A stretch of 47,516 nt of DNA from positions 1 to 47,516 of the forward strand of contig CAMYJA010000011.1 in assembly GCA_947258705.1 (NCBI GenBank). The letters are read 5' to 3'. Both the position numbers and the translations under genes were made by a program. A model generated the notes under the pieces. The model was not told the origin of the DNA. It worked only from the letters and a program-made list of their open reading frames with translations, and did not search any database. The first letter of the stretch is position 1. Every line of letters starts with the position of its first letter. The DNA comes from an uncultured Hyphomicrobiaceae bacterium (GTDB lineage Bacteria > Pseudomonadota > Alphaproteobacteria > Rhizobiales > CAMYJA01). This document shows positions 26,643-34,769 of this stretch, in pieces.

Positions 26643-27748
26643 TGCGCGGGCAGAGCGGTACAGGCCTGAAGGCGAAAGTCATCGGCCAAATCCGCAAAAG
26701 TGGCCCCATGTCCATCGCCCGCTACATGTCCATCTGCCTCCTCGATCCCGAGTTTGGCTATTACAGGACCGCGCCCGTATTCGGCCGTGATGGCGACTTC
26801 ATCACCGCGCCCGAAATTTCGCAAATCTTCGGCGAGCTCCTGGGGCTTTGGGCGGGACTGGTCTGGCAATCCATGGGGGCGCCCGAAAAGTTTAATCTGG
26901 TCGAGCTCGGTCCCGGCCGCGGCACCATGATAGCCGATGCCCTGCGCGCGCTTAAAATCGTGCCCGGTGCCGGGCACGCGGCAAGCGTCCATCTCATTGA
27001 GGTCAGTGCGCCGCTTCGCGACATCCAGCGCGCAACGCTGGCCGGTTGTGGCGCCCTTGCGGACTGGCATGACGACACATCCACCCTCCCCGCAGGCCCG
27101 ACCATCGTGCTTGCCAACGAATTCCTCGATGCCATTCCCATCCGCCAGTTCGTAAAAACCGGCAATGGCTGGTGCGAGCGGCTGATCGGCATGGACGGGG
27201 AAGAAAATCTGCAATTCGTTTTAGCGGACAAACCGGTCCCGGAACCGGTCCCGGCGGCGCTTCCCGCGGATGCAGGGGACGGCGACATCGTCGAGACCCG
27301 CGACATTCCGGCGGATCTTCTGCCCAACCCGGATGCAGGCGCTCATGCCCCCCTCGCGGCCCTCTTCATCGATTACGGACATGTCCAAACGGCTCCGGGC
27401 GACAGCTTCCAGGCCGTCAAAAACCATCAATATGCGGATCCGCTCCAGCAGCCGGGAACGGCGGACCTGACCGCCCATGTCGATTTCATGGCCTTCGCCG
27501 ACAACATGCGCGCGCGCGGCTACCGGCCCTCGCTGCCGCTGACCCAGGGCGAATTTTTAACGGCCATGGGCATCGTCGAACGTGCCCGCCGGCTGATGGA
27601 AACCGCGACCGTCACCCAGCGCAACGAGTTCGAAACGGCCCTCGCCCGCCTGATTTCGCCAGATGGCATGGGCGTGAAATTCAAGGCAATGGGTTTGCGC
27701 AGCCACGATTGCCCGCCCCTGCCGGTTTTCCAGCCCGCAACATCTTGA
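26642..27748 (+). CDS. MidA/NDUFAF7 family SAM methyltransferase
   Basis: 368 aa, DUF185 family. In mitochondria NDUFAF7 dimethylates an arginine of a complex I subunit; bacterial members are assumed to do a similar job. Seen: the family opening ARYMSICLLDPEFGYY near 27, FGRDGDFITAPEISQIFGE near 47-65, the SAM motif LVELGPGRGTMIAD near 86, VLANEFLDAIPIRQF near 155 and LFIDYGH near 240. It starts in the lgt stop codon and precedes pgeF, a common alphaproteobacterial order. Confidence 0.92.
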   Translation: MRGQSGTGLKAKVIGQIRKSGPMSIARYMSICLLDPEFGYYRTAPVFGRDGDFITAPEISQIFGELLGLWAGLVWQSMGAPEKFNLVELGPGRGTMIADALRALKIVPGAGHAASVHLIEVSAPLRDIQRATLAGCGALADWHDDTSTLPAGPTIVLANEFLDAIPIRQFVKTGNGWCERLIGMDGEENLQFVLADKPVPEPVPAALPADAGDGDIVETRDIPADLLPNPDAGAHAPLAALFIDYGHVQTAPGDSFQAVKNHQYADPLQQPGTADLTAHVDFMAFADNMRARGYRPSLPLTQGEFLTAMGIVERARRLMETATVTQRNEFETALARLISPDGMGVKFKAMGLRSHDCPPLPVFQPATS

Positions 27749-27898
27749 GCATCCGGCACCGGCCCCACAGCCGGCAGCGACACCGCCCATGACATCCGGC
27801 ACGCGCCGCATTATATAAGGAAGGAGCACAAATGGGCATGCGTGCGAAGGCGCGCTTTCCAGAGCGATATTTTTTCAATTCCACCAACAAAAAGAGAC

Positions 27899-28675
27899 AT
27901 GGCAGAATTTCTCGAAAGCGAAAACCTGAAAGGCCTGAGCGGCATAAGGCACGGATTCTTCACCCGTAATGGCGGCATTTCGAGCGGTCTCTATACCAGC
28001 CTGAACTGCGGTTATGGCTCAGGCGACGATCCCGCCAATGTCAGCGCCAACCGCAGCCGGGTAATCGGGGCGCTCGGCCTGAAAAACGGCAGCTCCGTCA
28101 TCACCCCCTACCAGACGCACAGCGCCGATGTCGCCGTAGCCGACCGGGCCTGGGAAAGAGACCGGGCTCCGCGCGCCGACGCCGTCATAACAGGAGCCAG
28201 GGGACTCGCCATCGGCATTCTCTCGGCCGATTGCGGCGCCGTGCTTTTCGCCGACGAAAAAGCCGGCCTCATCGCGGCCGCGCATGCAGGCTGGCGCGGC
28301 TCGATCGATGGCGTGCTTGAGGCAACCGTCGACCGGCTGGTTCTGGAGGGTGCGGAACGATCGCGCATCAGCGCCGCCATCGGCCCCTGCCTGCACCAGC
28401 AATCCTATGAAGTCGGCCCCGAATTCATGGAGGCATTTATTGCCCGCGACCCGGCCTACGCCGCATTTTTCGTCGAAAATTCAGATACTAAGCGTCCCCA
28501 TTTCGATTTGCCGGCCTTCATCATGAACCGTCTGCGGGGCGCCGGTCTTGAAGATATTGCCTGCACCGGGCTTTGCACCTGTGAAAACGAATCACAATTC
28601 TTCAGTTATCGCCGAAATTTTCGCCAAAACGCACCCGATTACGGTCGGCAAATCACCGCCATCGTACTGACGTAA
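27899..28675 (+). CDS. pgeF: Peptidoglycan editing factor / laccase-domain protein
   Basis: 258 aa of the YfiH/PgeF family, copper/zinc-centre proteins. E. coli PgeF removes wrongly built peptidoglycan precursors; eukaryotic FAMIN has purine enzyme activity. Seen: IRHGFFTRNGGIS near 16, the conserved His/Cys core ILSADCGAVLFADE near 103 and AAAHAGWRGS near 123, IGPCLHQQSYEVG near 158. The start is the ATG at 27899 with AAAAAGAGAC before it; a GTG frame start further upstream is less likely. Third gene of the lgt cluster. Confidence 0.92.
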   Translation: MAEFLESENLKGLSGIRHGFFTRNGGISSGLYTSLNCGYGSGDDPANVSANRSRVIGALGLKNGSSVITPYQTHSADVAVADRAWERDRAPRADAVITGARGLAIGILSADCGAVLFADEKAGLIAAAHAGWRGSIDGVLEATVDRLVLEGAERSRISAAIGPCLHQQSYEVGPEFMEAFIARDPAYAAFFVENSDTKRPHFDLPAFIMNRLRGAGLEDIACTGLCTCENESQFFSYRRNFRQNAPDYGRQITAIVLT

Positions 28676-28763
28676 TGTTTTTCCACATTTACGGGCCGCT
28701 ATTTTTGGCATTTCCGCGATTCAGCCGGGAATTTTCGGTACCCGCGACTGGACGAAGCAAAAC

Positions 28764-28780
28764 TTAACGTTTAGTAAACG
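28764..28780. promoter_or_regulatory. Palindrome resembling a CtrA-type site
   Basis: TTAACGTTTAGTAAACG contains the 13-bp palindrome CGTTTA-G-TAAACG and matches the CtrA consensus TTAA-N7-TTAAC with one mismatch (TAAAC). It lies about 145 bases before the lipoprotein start. A link to cell-cycle control is inference. Confidence 0.3.
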
Positions 28781-28922
28781 AATATCGACGGGGTACCGGC
28801 ATAAACTATATCACCTTGCTGTGATTGCGTTTTTGCATTCGTTAGAGTTTCTATTTGTGTAGCGTTCCCGAATTGCCGGACATTTTGTCAAATTTGGATA
28901 AGCACAGAGGGAGTCGTCGCCA

Positions 28923-29915
28923 GTGACGCACACAAAAACTGCTGCAGCACCTCGCCTTATGAGGATTATGAAGCTGTCAATGGCTGTCGGCCTTGCAAGC
29001 ATGATGCTGGCTGGCTGCGGAACAAGCGATATATTCGGTACCACCGGAGACATCACTTCCGAAATTCCGACAAACACGGCCGCCAAGCGTGCCGCGACCT
29101 CCAAGGTTGCATTTGCACCGGTCATCGGCGCGCCAACCGCAATATCGCAGAAACTGACCACCAGCCTGACCCAGGCGGCGGCCAGACGCAATCTGGCGAT
29201 CATTACCAATGGCACCGAAAAACCCGATTATACCATTCGCGGATATGTGGTTGCGGCCAGCCAGAATAACGGCACCAAGCTCACCCATATCTGGGACGTG
29301 GCCGACCAGAGCGGCAAGCGCACCCACCGCATCCGGGGCGAGGAAATCCTGGCCGGCAAGAATGCCAAGGATCCCTGGAAAAATTTGAACGACGCCGCAA
29401 TTTCTGGCATCGCCGATAGAACCGTTTCGAAATTCTCCACCTGGCTTGCCGCAAGAAATCCCGCTGCCGGCGTAAAACCGTCAACGGCTGCAAAAAAACC
29501 GCAACAGCCCTCATCGCCTGCCTATACCGGCAGTGTCGGCGCGAGCGCCGGTCCCATGGCCACCTATATAGCCCCCGTGGCCGGTGCGCCCGGCGACGGC
29601 AAGGCATCGCTGACCAAGGCGATTTCCCAGCAATTGAGGGCCAAGGGCATCCGTATAGCCAGCGCCTCGGCGAAGCCGCATTATCTGGTCAAGGGCGATG
29701 TTTCCGTGAGCAGCCCTTCGAACGGCAGCCAGAAAATCAAAATCGAGTGGCACGTGCTCGATCCCAATGGCAAGCGCCTCGGGGTCGTGTCTCAGAAAAA
29801 CGTCATCCCGCAGGGAACGCTTGATGGCGCCTGGGGCGGAACCGCCAAGGCAGCCGCATCCGCGGCGGCGCAGGGCATCGTCAAGCTCCTGCCGTCTCAG
29901 GCACGCATCAACTGA
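28923..29915 (+). CDS. Lipoprotein with two similar halves
   Basis: 330 aa. A lipobox MLAGC ends the signal peptide near residue 32, so it should be lipid-anchored after processing by Lgt. The start is GTG 28923, with GAGGGAG nine bases before it; ATGs at 28959 and 28968 are alternatives. The protein has two related halves: residues about 62-165 (APVIGAPTAISQKLTTSLTQ ... HIWDVADQSGKR) and 212-325 (APVAGAPGDGKASLTKAISQ ... IEWHVLDPNGKR), joined by an Ala/Pro-rich linker. The fold recalls small lipoproteins of unknown function in alphaproteobacteria. No partner gene is visible. Confidence 0.85.
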   Translation: MTHTKTAAAPRLMRIMKLSMAVGLASMMLAGCGTSDIFGTTGDITSEIPTNTAAKRAATSKVAFAPVIGAPTAISQKLTTSLTQAAARRNLAIITNGTEKPDYTIRGYVVAASQNNGTKLTHIWDVADQSGKRTHRIRGEEILAGKNAKDPWKNLNDAAISGIADRTVSKFSTWLAARNPAAGVKPSTAAKKPQQPSSPAYTGSVGASAGPMATYIAPVAGAPGDGKASLTKAISQQLRAKGIRIASASAKPHYLVKGDVSVSSPSNGSQKIKIEWHVLDPNGKRLGVVSQKNVIPQGTLDGAWGGTAKAAASAAAQGIVKLLPSQARIN

Positions 29916-29946
29916 TTGTTGAGTGTCATGCTTTAATCCAAATCCC

Positions 29947-29975
29947 GGCCCGGACCTGTTTACAAGGTTCGGGCC
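29947..29975 (+). terminator. Strong hairpin after the lipoprotein gene
   Basis: GGCCCGGACCT pairs with AGGTTCGGGCC (11 bp, one G-U) around GTTTACA, 31 bases after the stop. No T-tract follows, so it may end transcription with help or protect the mRNA 3' end. Confidence 0.45.
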
Positions 29976-30147
29976 AAATTGTATCAACGCAATTCCATCG
30001 CATGTTTGAACCGGGAGCCTGCTCATTTTCATGCCGACACGCAGAAACGTTAAAGTGTAAAACGCCGCTCGGCATCGACAATCGACACAGCAACCAGCCG
30101 ATAATCCGTGTTGCAATTTCTTTTGGACTGAATTGAAGGACGATGAG

Positions 30148-31080
30148 ATGAAGTTGATCGCTGGAAACAGCAATCCACCGCTGACCAGGGAGATAGGCGC
30201 ATATTGCGATGTCGAACTGACGAAATGCGTTGTCCGTCGTTTCGCCGACATGGAGATATTCGTCGAAATTCAGGAAAATGTGCGCGGCGAGGATGTCTTC
30301 GCCGTTCAGTCCACATCCTATCCCGCCAACGACCATTTGATGGAACTCCTGATACTGATCGACGCGTTAAAGCGCTCCTCCGCCGGCCGGATAACCGCCG
30401 TCATCCCTTATTTCGGTTACGCCCGGCAGGACCGCAAGCCCGGACCCCGCACGCCGATCTCGGCCAAGCTGGTTGCCGACATGATCACCCATGCGGGCGC
30501 CGACCGCGTCATGACCCTTGATTTGCATGCCGGACAGATCCAGGGCTTTTTCGACATTCCAACCGACAATCTCTTTGCCGCGCCCGTCATGATGCGCGAT
30601 ATCAAGCAACGCTTCGAGAAAAACAACTTGATGGTTGTATCGCCGGACGTCGGCGGCGTGGTGCGCGCCCGCGGCCTCGCCAAGCGCATCGGCGCCGAAC
30701 TCGCCATTGTCGACAAGCGCCGTGACGCGCCCGGCAAGTCCGTCGTCATGAATGTCATCGGCGATGTGAAGGACCGGCGCTGTATTCTGGTCGATGACAT
30801 CGCGGATTCCGGCGGCACGCTGTGCAATGCGGCCGAAGCCCTGATGGATCATGGCGCCATCGATGTGTCCGCCTATATCACCCATGGCGTGCTGTCGGGC
30901 GGTGCTGTATCCCGCATCAGCGCGTCCAGGATCAACACCATGTTCATCACCGATTCCATCAGGCCGACCGAAGCCGTCATCGCCGCGCCCAATATCAACA
31001 TCCTGTCCATCGCCCCCCTGATCGGCGAAGCGATCAAGCGCACGACCGCGGAAGAATCGGTCTCCAGCCTCTTTCATTAG
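30148..31080 (+). CDS. prs: Ribose-phosphate pyrophosphokinase
   Basis: Makes PRPP from ribose 5-phosphate and ATP, the entry to nucleotide, His and Trp synthesis. 310 aa. Seen: [20 protein letters not shown] near 34, [12 protein letters not shown] near 93, the metal/catalytic His-Asp region [20 protein letters not shown] near 126-145, and the PRPP loop [14 protein letters not shown] near 213. The start ATG has GAAGGA seven bases before it. rpiA, which supplies its substrate, is 15 kb away. Confidence 0.96.
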   Translation: MKLIAGNSNPPLTREIGAYCDVELTKCVVRRFADMEIFVEIQENVRGEDVFAVQSTSYPANDHLMELLILIDALKRSSAGRITAVIPYFGYARQDRKPGPRTPISAKLVADMITHAGADRVMTLDLHAGQIQGFFDIPTDNLFAAPVMMRDIKQRFEKNNLMVVSPDVGGVVRARGLAKRIGAELAIVDKRRDAPGKSVVMNVIGDVKDRRCILVDDIADSGGTLCNAAEALMDHGAIDVSAYITHGVLSGGAVSRISASRINTMFITDSIRPTEAVIAAPNINILSIAPLIGEAIKRTTAEESVSSLFH

Positions 31081-31094
31081 CCTGTTACAAATGA

Positions 31095-31123
31095 TTGCCA
31101 AATCACGGCGATGACGTTATAAC
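31095..31123 (+). promoter_or_regulatory. Sigma-70-like promoter for rplY
   Basis: TTGCCA, a 17-base spacer, then TATAAC. This gives a start near 31130 and an rplY leader of about 100 bases. It is a pattern match only. Confidence 0.5.
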
Positions 31124-31174
31124 GCCGCTCATTCATTCATTTTTTTCATCCGCGCCCGCACCCCTGGAGGAATC

Positions 31175-31219
31175 GTGGATAAAAAACAGGGCTCAAACGG
31201 GCCCTTTTTCGTCTTTTAG
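31175..31219 (+). CDS. Possible 14-codon leader peptide before rplY
   Basis: GGAGG at 31166-31170, four bases, then GTG and an open frame MDKKQGSNGPFFVF ending in TAG. The stop overlaps the rplY ribosome site AGGAG (31218-31222). The frame runs through the terminator-like hairpin at 31188-31205. Translation is not proven; the spacing is short and the peptide may be a by-product of terminator composition. Confidence 0.35.
   Translation: MDKKQGSNGPFFVF
31188..31216 (+). terminator. Intrinsic terminator hairpin in the rplY leader
   Basis: AGGGC (31188-31192) pairs with GCCCT (31201-31205) over an eight-base loop, followed by TTTTTCGTCTTTT. It lies 18 bases before the rplY start. It could end prs transcripts or attenuate rplY. 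CCCTG at 31162-31166 can pair with CAGGG at 31187-31191, which would block the hairpin. Confidence 0.65.
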
Positions 31220-31233
31220 GAGAAGCAAAGACC

Positions 31234-31908
31234 ATGGCTGACATCATCGAACTCAAGGCCGAGGCGCGCGAGCTCATAGGCAAGGGCGCCGCGAACCGCA
31301 TGCGCCGCGAAGGCAAGGTGCCGGGTGTAATTTACGGCAACAGCGAAGCGCCCGAGTCGATCGCCATCGACACCGGCGTCATCACCAAACACATGCAGAC
31401 CGGATCGTTCCTCGCGACCGTCTACATGGTTGATATCGGCGGCAAGAAGACGCGCGTTATTCCCCGCGATCTGCAGACCGACCCGGTACGCGATTTCCCC
31501 ATTCATTTCGATCTCCTGAGATTGGCGGAAGACGCAAGGATCGATGTGACCGTGCAAATCCATTACCTCAATGACGACCTCTCGCCGGGACTGAAGCGCG
31601 GCGGAATTCTTAATGTCGTCCGCCATGAAATCGAATTGAGCTGCCCGGCAGACGCCATTCCGGAATCCATCGAGGTCAGCCTCGAAGGACTGGACATCGG
31701 CGACAGCCTCCATTTCTCATCCATCACATTGCCTGAAAATGTGTCATCCACCATCAGCGATCGTGACTTCACGCTGGTCACCATCGTCGGCGCCAAGGAA
31801 GAAGAGCCCGAAGAGGTCGAGGGTGAAGAAGTTGAAGGCGAAGGCGAGGAAGCTGCTGAAGGCGAGGGTGAAGGCGAAGAGAAAGCCGAAGGCAGCGACG
31901 ACAAATAA
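31234..31908 (+). CDS. rplY: 50S ribosomal protein L25 / general stress protein Ctc
   Basis: Binds 5S rRNA in the large subunit. 224 aa, the long CTC form with an N-terminal L25 domain (ELIGKGAANRMRREGKVPGVIYG near 12-34) and a C-terminal beta domain (VRHEIELSCPADAIPESIEV near 129). The last 35 residues are almost all Glu/Gly/Ala, a strongly acidic tail (EEEPEEVEGEEVEGEGEE) of a kind common in alphaproteobacterial homologues. AGGAG lies 11 bases before the ATG. It is followed by pth, a widely conserved order. See the leader features. Confidence 0.96.
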   Translation: MADIIELKAEARELIGKGAANRMRREGKVPGVIYGNSEAPESIAIDTGVITKHMQTGSFLATVYMVDIGGKKTRVIPRDLQTDPVRDFPIHFDLLRLAEDARIDVTVQIHYLNDDLSPGLKRGGILNVVRHEIELSCPADAIPESIEVSLEGLDIGDSLHFSSITLPENVSSTISDRDFTLVTIVGAKEEEPEEVEGEEVEGEGEEAAEGEGEGEEKAEGSDDK

Positions 31909-31935
31909 CCTTGGGGCCTGAGCCCGGTTTACGCC

Positions 31936-32712
31936 ATGAAACTCCTTGTTGGATTAGGCAATCCAGGTGCCAAATACGCCCGGAACCGTCACAATGTCGG
32001 CTTCCGGGCGATTGATGCCATATGGGAACGCGCCGGCGGTGATGCCTGGCGCAACCGCTTTCACGGCGATTGCGCGGAAATCCGCCTCGGCAGCGAAAAA
32101 TGCCTTCTCCTCAAGCCCCAGACATTCATGAACGAATCCGGCCGCGCCGTTGGCGCCGCCATGCAGTTCTACAAGCTCGCCCATGAAGACGTCATCGTCT
32201 TCTATGACGAGATCGACCTCGCGCCGGGCAGGCTCCGCATCAAAACCGGCGGCGGCACGGCCGGACATAACGGTCTGCGCTCGATTTCCTCTCAGATCGG
32301 CAATGACTATGTGCGCATTCGCATCGGCGTCGGCCATCCCGGAAGCAAGGATCTCGTGGCAAATTATGTGCTCCACGATTTCGCCAAATCGGACGGCGAA
32401 TGGCTCACGCCCCTGATCGATACGCTGGCTGCATCCGTCGACAGGATCGTCGCCGGCAATTACGCCGATGTCATGAACGATGTCGCCCGCGCGGTTCGCG
32501 GCGCAATCGGCGGGGATGAGGACAATGCGGCTGATACTGATAGCGGCCCCAAAAAGAAGCCGAGATCCGCGGGCGGTAAAACACAGGCAACGGATCCGGC
32601 TGCCAGCCCAGCTGCCAGCCCAGCTGGCAGCCCGGCGGACGGCGGCGCAGGTAAAGCCAAAGGCGCCCTCGCCGACAAGCTGCGGGACTGGCTCGGCGGC
32701 AAAAATGATTGA
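31936..32712 (+). CDS. pth: Peptidyl-tRNA hydrolase with a C-terminal extension
   Basis: Frees tRNA from peptidyl-tRNA dropped by ribosomes. The first 190 or so residues are a normal Pth: [19 protein letters not shown] (His20 region catalytic) near 5-23, [13 protein letters not shown] near 63, [28 protein letters not shown] near 91-118. The protein is 258 aa, so about 60 residues longer, with a disordered Ala/Ser/Pro/Gly/Lys tail. Part of it comes from three 12-bp repeat units (32599-32634). The end ([15 protein letters not shown]) looks helical. It overlaps the ychF frame context. Confidence 0.95.
   Translation: MKLLVGLGNPGAKYARNRHNVGFRAIDAIWERAGGDAWRNRFHGDCAEIRLGSEKCLLLKPQTFMNESGRAVGAAMQFYKLAHEDVIVFYDEIDLAPGRLRIKTGGGTAGHNGLRSISSQIGNDYVRIRIGVGHPGSKDLVANYVLHDFAKSDGEWLTPLIDTLAASVDRIVAGNYADVMNDVARAVRGAIGGDEDNAADTDSGPKKKPRSAGGKTQATDPAASPAASPAGSPADGGAGKAKGALADKLRDWLGGKND
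32599..32634. repeat. 12-bp tandem repeat, three units, in the pth tail
   Basis: GCTGCCAGCCCA, GCTGCCAGCCCA, GCTGGCAGCCCG. In frame they encode [12 protein letters not shown] in the disordered C-terminal extension. Confidence 0.9.
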
Positions 32713-32735
32713 ATTCAGGCGGGGATCTTACTTCC

Positions 32736-33833
32736 ATGGGCTTTAAATGCGGTATCGTCGGATTGCCCAATGTCGGCAAATCCACACTTTTCAACGCGCT
32801 CACGCAGACCGTGGCGGCGGAAGCGGCCAATTATCCCTTTTGCACCATCGAGCCCAATGTCGGCGAGGTCGCCGTGCCCGATCCGCGTCTCGATGCGATC
32901 GCGAAAATCGCGCAGTCGAAAGAAATCATCCCCACGCGGTTGAGCTTCGTCGATATCGCCGGTCTCGTGCGCGGCGCCTCCAAGGGCGAAGGACTGGGCA
33001 ATCAGTTCCTCGCCAATATCCGCGAGGTGGACGCCATTGCTTATGTGCTGCGCGCCTTTGTCGATGACGACGTCACCCATGTGGAGGGCCGCATCGATCC
33101 TCTGGCCGATGCCGAAACGGTCGAGACGGAACTCATGCTTGCCGATCTCGAAAGCCTGGAAAAGCGCCGCCTGACCCTCGAAAAAAAGGTCAAGGGCAAT
33201 GACAAGGAGGCCATCGCGACCATCAAGCTGGTCGACAAGGCCCTCGCACTCCTGCGCGACGGCAAACCGGCGCGTGCAGCCGAGCTTTCTCCCGAAGAAG
33301 TAAGCCCCTATCGGAACCTCCAGCTTCTCACCTCCAAGCCCGTTCTCTATGTCGCCAATGTCGACGAGGCGTCAGCCAAAAACGGCAATGAATATTCCCA
33401 TGCCATCAAGGAGCACGCCGCCGCGGAAGGCGCGGTGGCCGTCGTCATTTCGGCAAAAATCGAATCCGAGCTGGCCTCGCTCGATCATGACGAGCGCATG
33501 GAATATCTCTCCGAGCTCGGCCTCGAGGAGCCGGGGCTCAACCGCCTGATCCGCGCCGGCTACGAACTCCTCGACCTCATTACCTATTTCACCGCGGGCC
33601 CCAAGGAGGCCCGCGCCTGGACGGTCGAGGACGGCACCAATGCGCCCCAGGCCGCGGGCGTCATTCATACGGATTTCGAAAAAGGCTTTATCCGCGCCGA
33701 AACCATCGCCTATGACGATTTCGTCACCCTCGGTGGCGAGGCGGGCGCCAAGGAGGCCGGCAAGATGCGCCTTGAAGGCAAGGACTACATTGTCCGCGAC
33801 GGCGACATCATGCATTTCCGCTTCGCGACCTAG
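32736..33833 (+). CDS. ychF: Ribosome-binding ATPase/GTPase YchF (OBG family)
   Basis: 365 aa, standard length. P-loop GLPNVGKST near 9-17, G3-type [19 protein letters not shown] near 70-88, the NVDE motif YVANVDEAS near 202 (ATP-preferring family member) and the C-terminal TGS domain with [25 protein letters not shown] near 305-329. The start is the Met of [11 protein letters not shown]; a TTG nine codons upstream is in frame. It follows pth by 23 bases and probably shares its transcript. Confidence 0.96.
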   Translation: MGFKCGIVGLPNVGKSTLFNALTQTVAAEAANYPFCTIEPNVGEVAVPDPRLDAIAKIAQSKEIIPTRLSFVDIAGLVRGASKGEGLGNQFLANIREVDAIAYVLRAFVDDDVTHVEGRIDPLADAETVETELMLADLESLEKRRLTLEKKVKGNDKEAIATIKLVDKALALLRDGKPARAAELSPEEVSPYRNLQLLTSKPVLYVANVDEASAKNGNEYSHAIKEHAAAEGAVAVVISAKIESELASLDHDERMEYLSELGLEEPGLNRLIRAGYELLDLITYFTAGPKEARAWTVEDGTNAPQAAGVIHTDFEKGFIRAETIAYDDFVTLGGEAGAKEAGKMRLEGKDYIVRDGDIMHFRFAT

Positions 33834-33869
33834 CTATCGAACATGGCTATAAAAAATCGCTATTGGGGA

Positions 33870-34166
33870 TTACGGCGAATTGAAAAAGCGCAGATAACCT
33901 GTGTTAACCCAGCCTATCAGTTCCCCATAGGCGACCCGGCACCATTTCCCCTTGCACTCGCTGCTCTTGAGAACACAAGCGGAGCCGCTCGGGATCGCCC
34001 CGATCTTTGAATAGCCCACGCCCGGTCCGGTCCTTACGTTAAGGGAATCATGCGCGGCAACATTGACAACCTTCCAGGTGCCGCAGCAGGCGCAGGCAAG
34101 AGCCGGAGCCGGTCTAGCCAGAAAAAGTCCGGCGGCAAGGACCGACAAAACGAGATATTTCCACAT
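33870..34166 (-). CDS. Small secreted SH3-domain protein
   Basis: 98 aa. Signal peptide MWKYLVLSVLAAGLFLARPAPALA (cut after ALA), then a bacterial SH3 (SH3b) domain: NVAAHDSLNVRTGPGVGYSKIGAIPSG and WCRVAYGELIGWVNTGYL. Four Cys (CACC near 25 and C-SSECKGKWC) suggest disulfides in the periplasm. Such domains bind peptidoglycan. GGAGG lies 10 bases before the ATG. It converges on ychF with 36 bases between. Confidence 0.85.
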   Translation of the reverse strand: MWKYLVLSVLAAGLFLARPAPALACACCGTWKVVNVAAHDSLNVRTGPGVGYSKIGAIPSGSACVLKSSECKGKWCRVAYGELIGWVNTGYLRFFNSP

Positions 34167-34246
34167 ACGACATATCCTCCCTTCATTTCCTCCCGGCATG
34201 ATTACATGACCCGGCTGGCGACCGTCTGGATGCCGGGCGGTTAGCC

Positions 34247-34262
34247 GGCTGTCTAGACAGCC
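34247..34262. repeat. 16-bp perfect palindrome
   Basis: GGCTGTCTAGACAGCC lies directly after the DUF1801 gene stop (34265). It could form an 8-bp cruciform or an mRNA 3' hairpin; no T-tract follows. Confidence 0.7.
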
Positions 34263-34264
34263 GT

Positions 34265-34687
34265 CTAGGCGGTATCGTATTTCTCCTTCATCCAGTCGAC
34301 GGAGAGACGGACCAGCTCTTCAAGCACGCCCTGATCGACATCGTCGAGTTGGCTGATATACAGACAGGACTTGCCCGTCTTGTATGTTCCCAGCCGCTCC
34401 ATCAGATCTTCATATTGGGAAAATCCCGGCATGATATAGACCACCAGACTATGCTTCCGCCGCGCAAAGCCGGTGACGAACCATGCCCTCTCGCGGCCGC
34501 TCTTGTATTTGTAATGATAGGTGCCGAACCCGACCATGTTCCCGCCCCACATCACCGGCGGATGACCGCTCGCGCGTTCGAACAATGTCTTGAGCGCAAA
34601 GCAGTCGAGCCGCATTTTCTCGGGCTCGATCGTATTGAGATATTCATCGACGGACATAGCCGTCGGTTTTGTTTTTGGTTCAGCCAT
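34265..34687 (-). CDS. DUF1801 (YdhG-like) protein
   Basis: 140 aa cytoplasmic protein. It matches the DUF1801 pattern: SVDEYLNTIEPEKMRLDCFALKTLF near 12, PPVMWGGNMVGFGTYHYKYKSG near 43-64, VTGFARRKHSLVVYIMPGF near 71. The fold is small alpha/beta; the function is not known, although the family is often linked to iron homeostasis or stress in annotation. The start ATG has GGGAAGTA before it. It is not obviously in an operon with its neighbours. Confidence 0.85.
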   Translation of the reverse strand: MAEPKTKPTAMSVDEYLNTIEPEKMRLDCFALKTLFERASGHPPVMWGGNMVGFGTYHYKYKSGRERAWFVTGFARRKHSLVVYIMPGFSQYEDLMERLGTYKTGKSCLYISQLDDVDQGVLEELVRLSVDWMKEKYDTA

Positions 34688-34769
34688 TACTTCCCGGCGT
34701 GCAACTCTGTAAAAGGGGGCCGAAACCGATCATAACCGAAATGACGAAAATTAAAAAATACTGACTTAG

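Noticed and set aside
30001-30147. A riboswitch (PRPP- or ppGpp-type) before prs
   Set aside because: No conserved aptamer core or terminator could be recognised in the 147 bases before prs.
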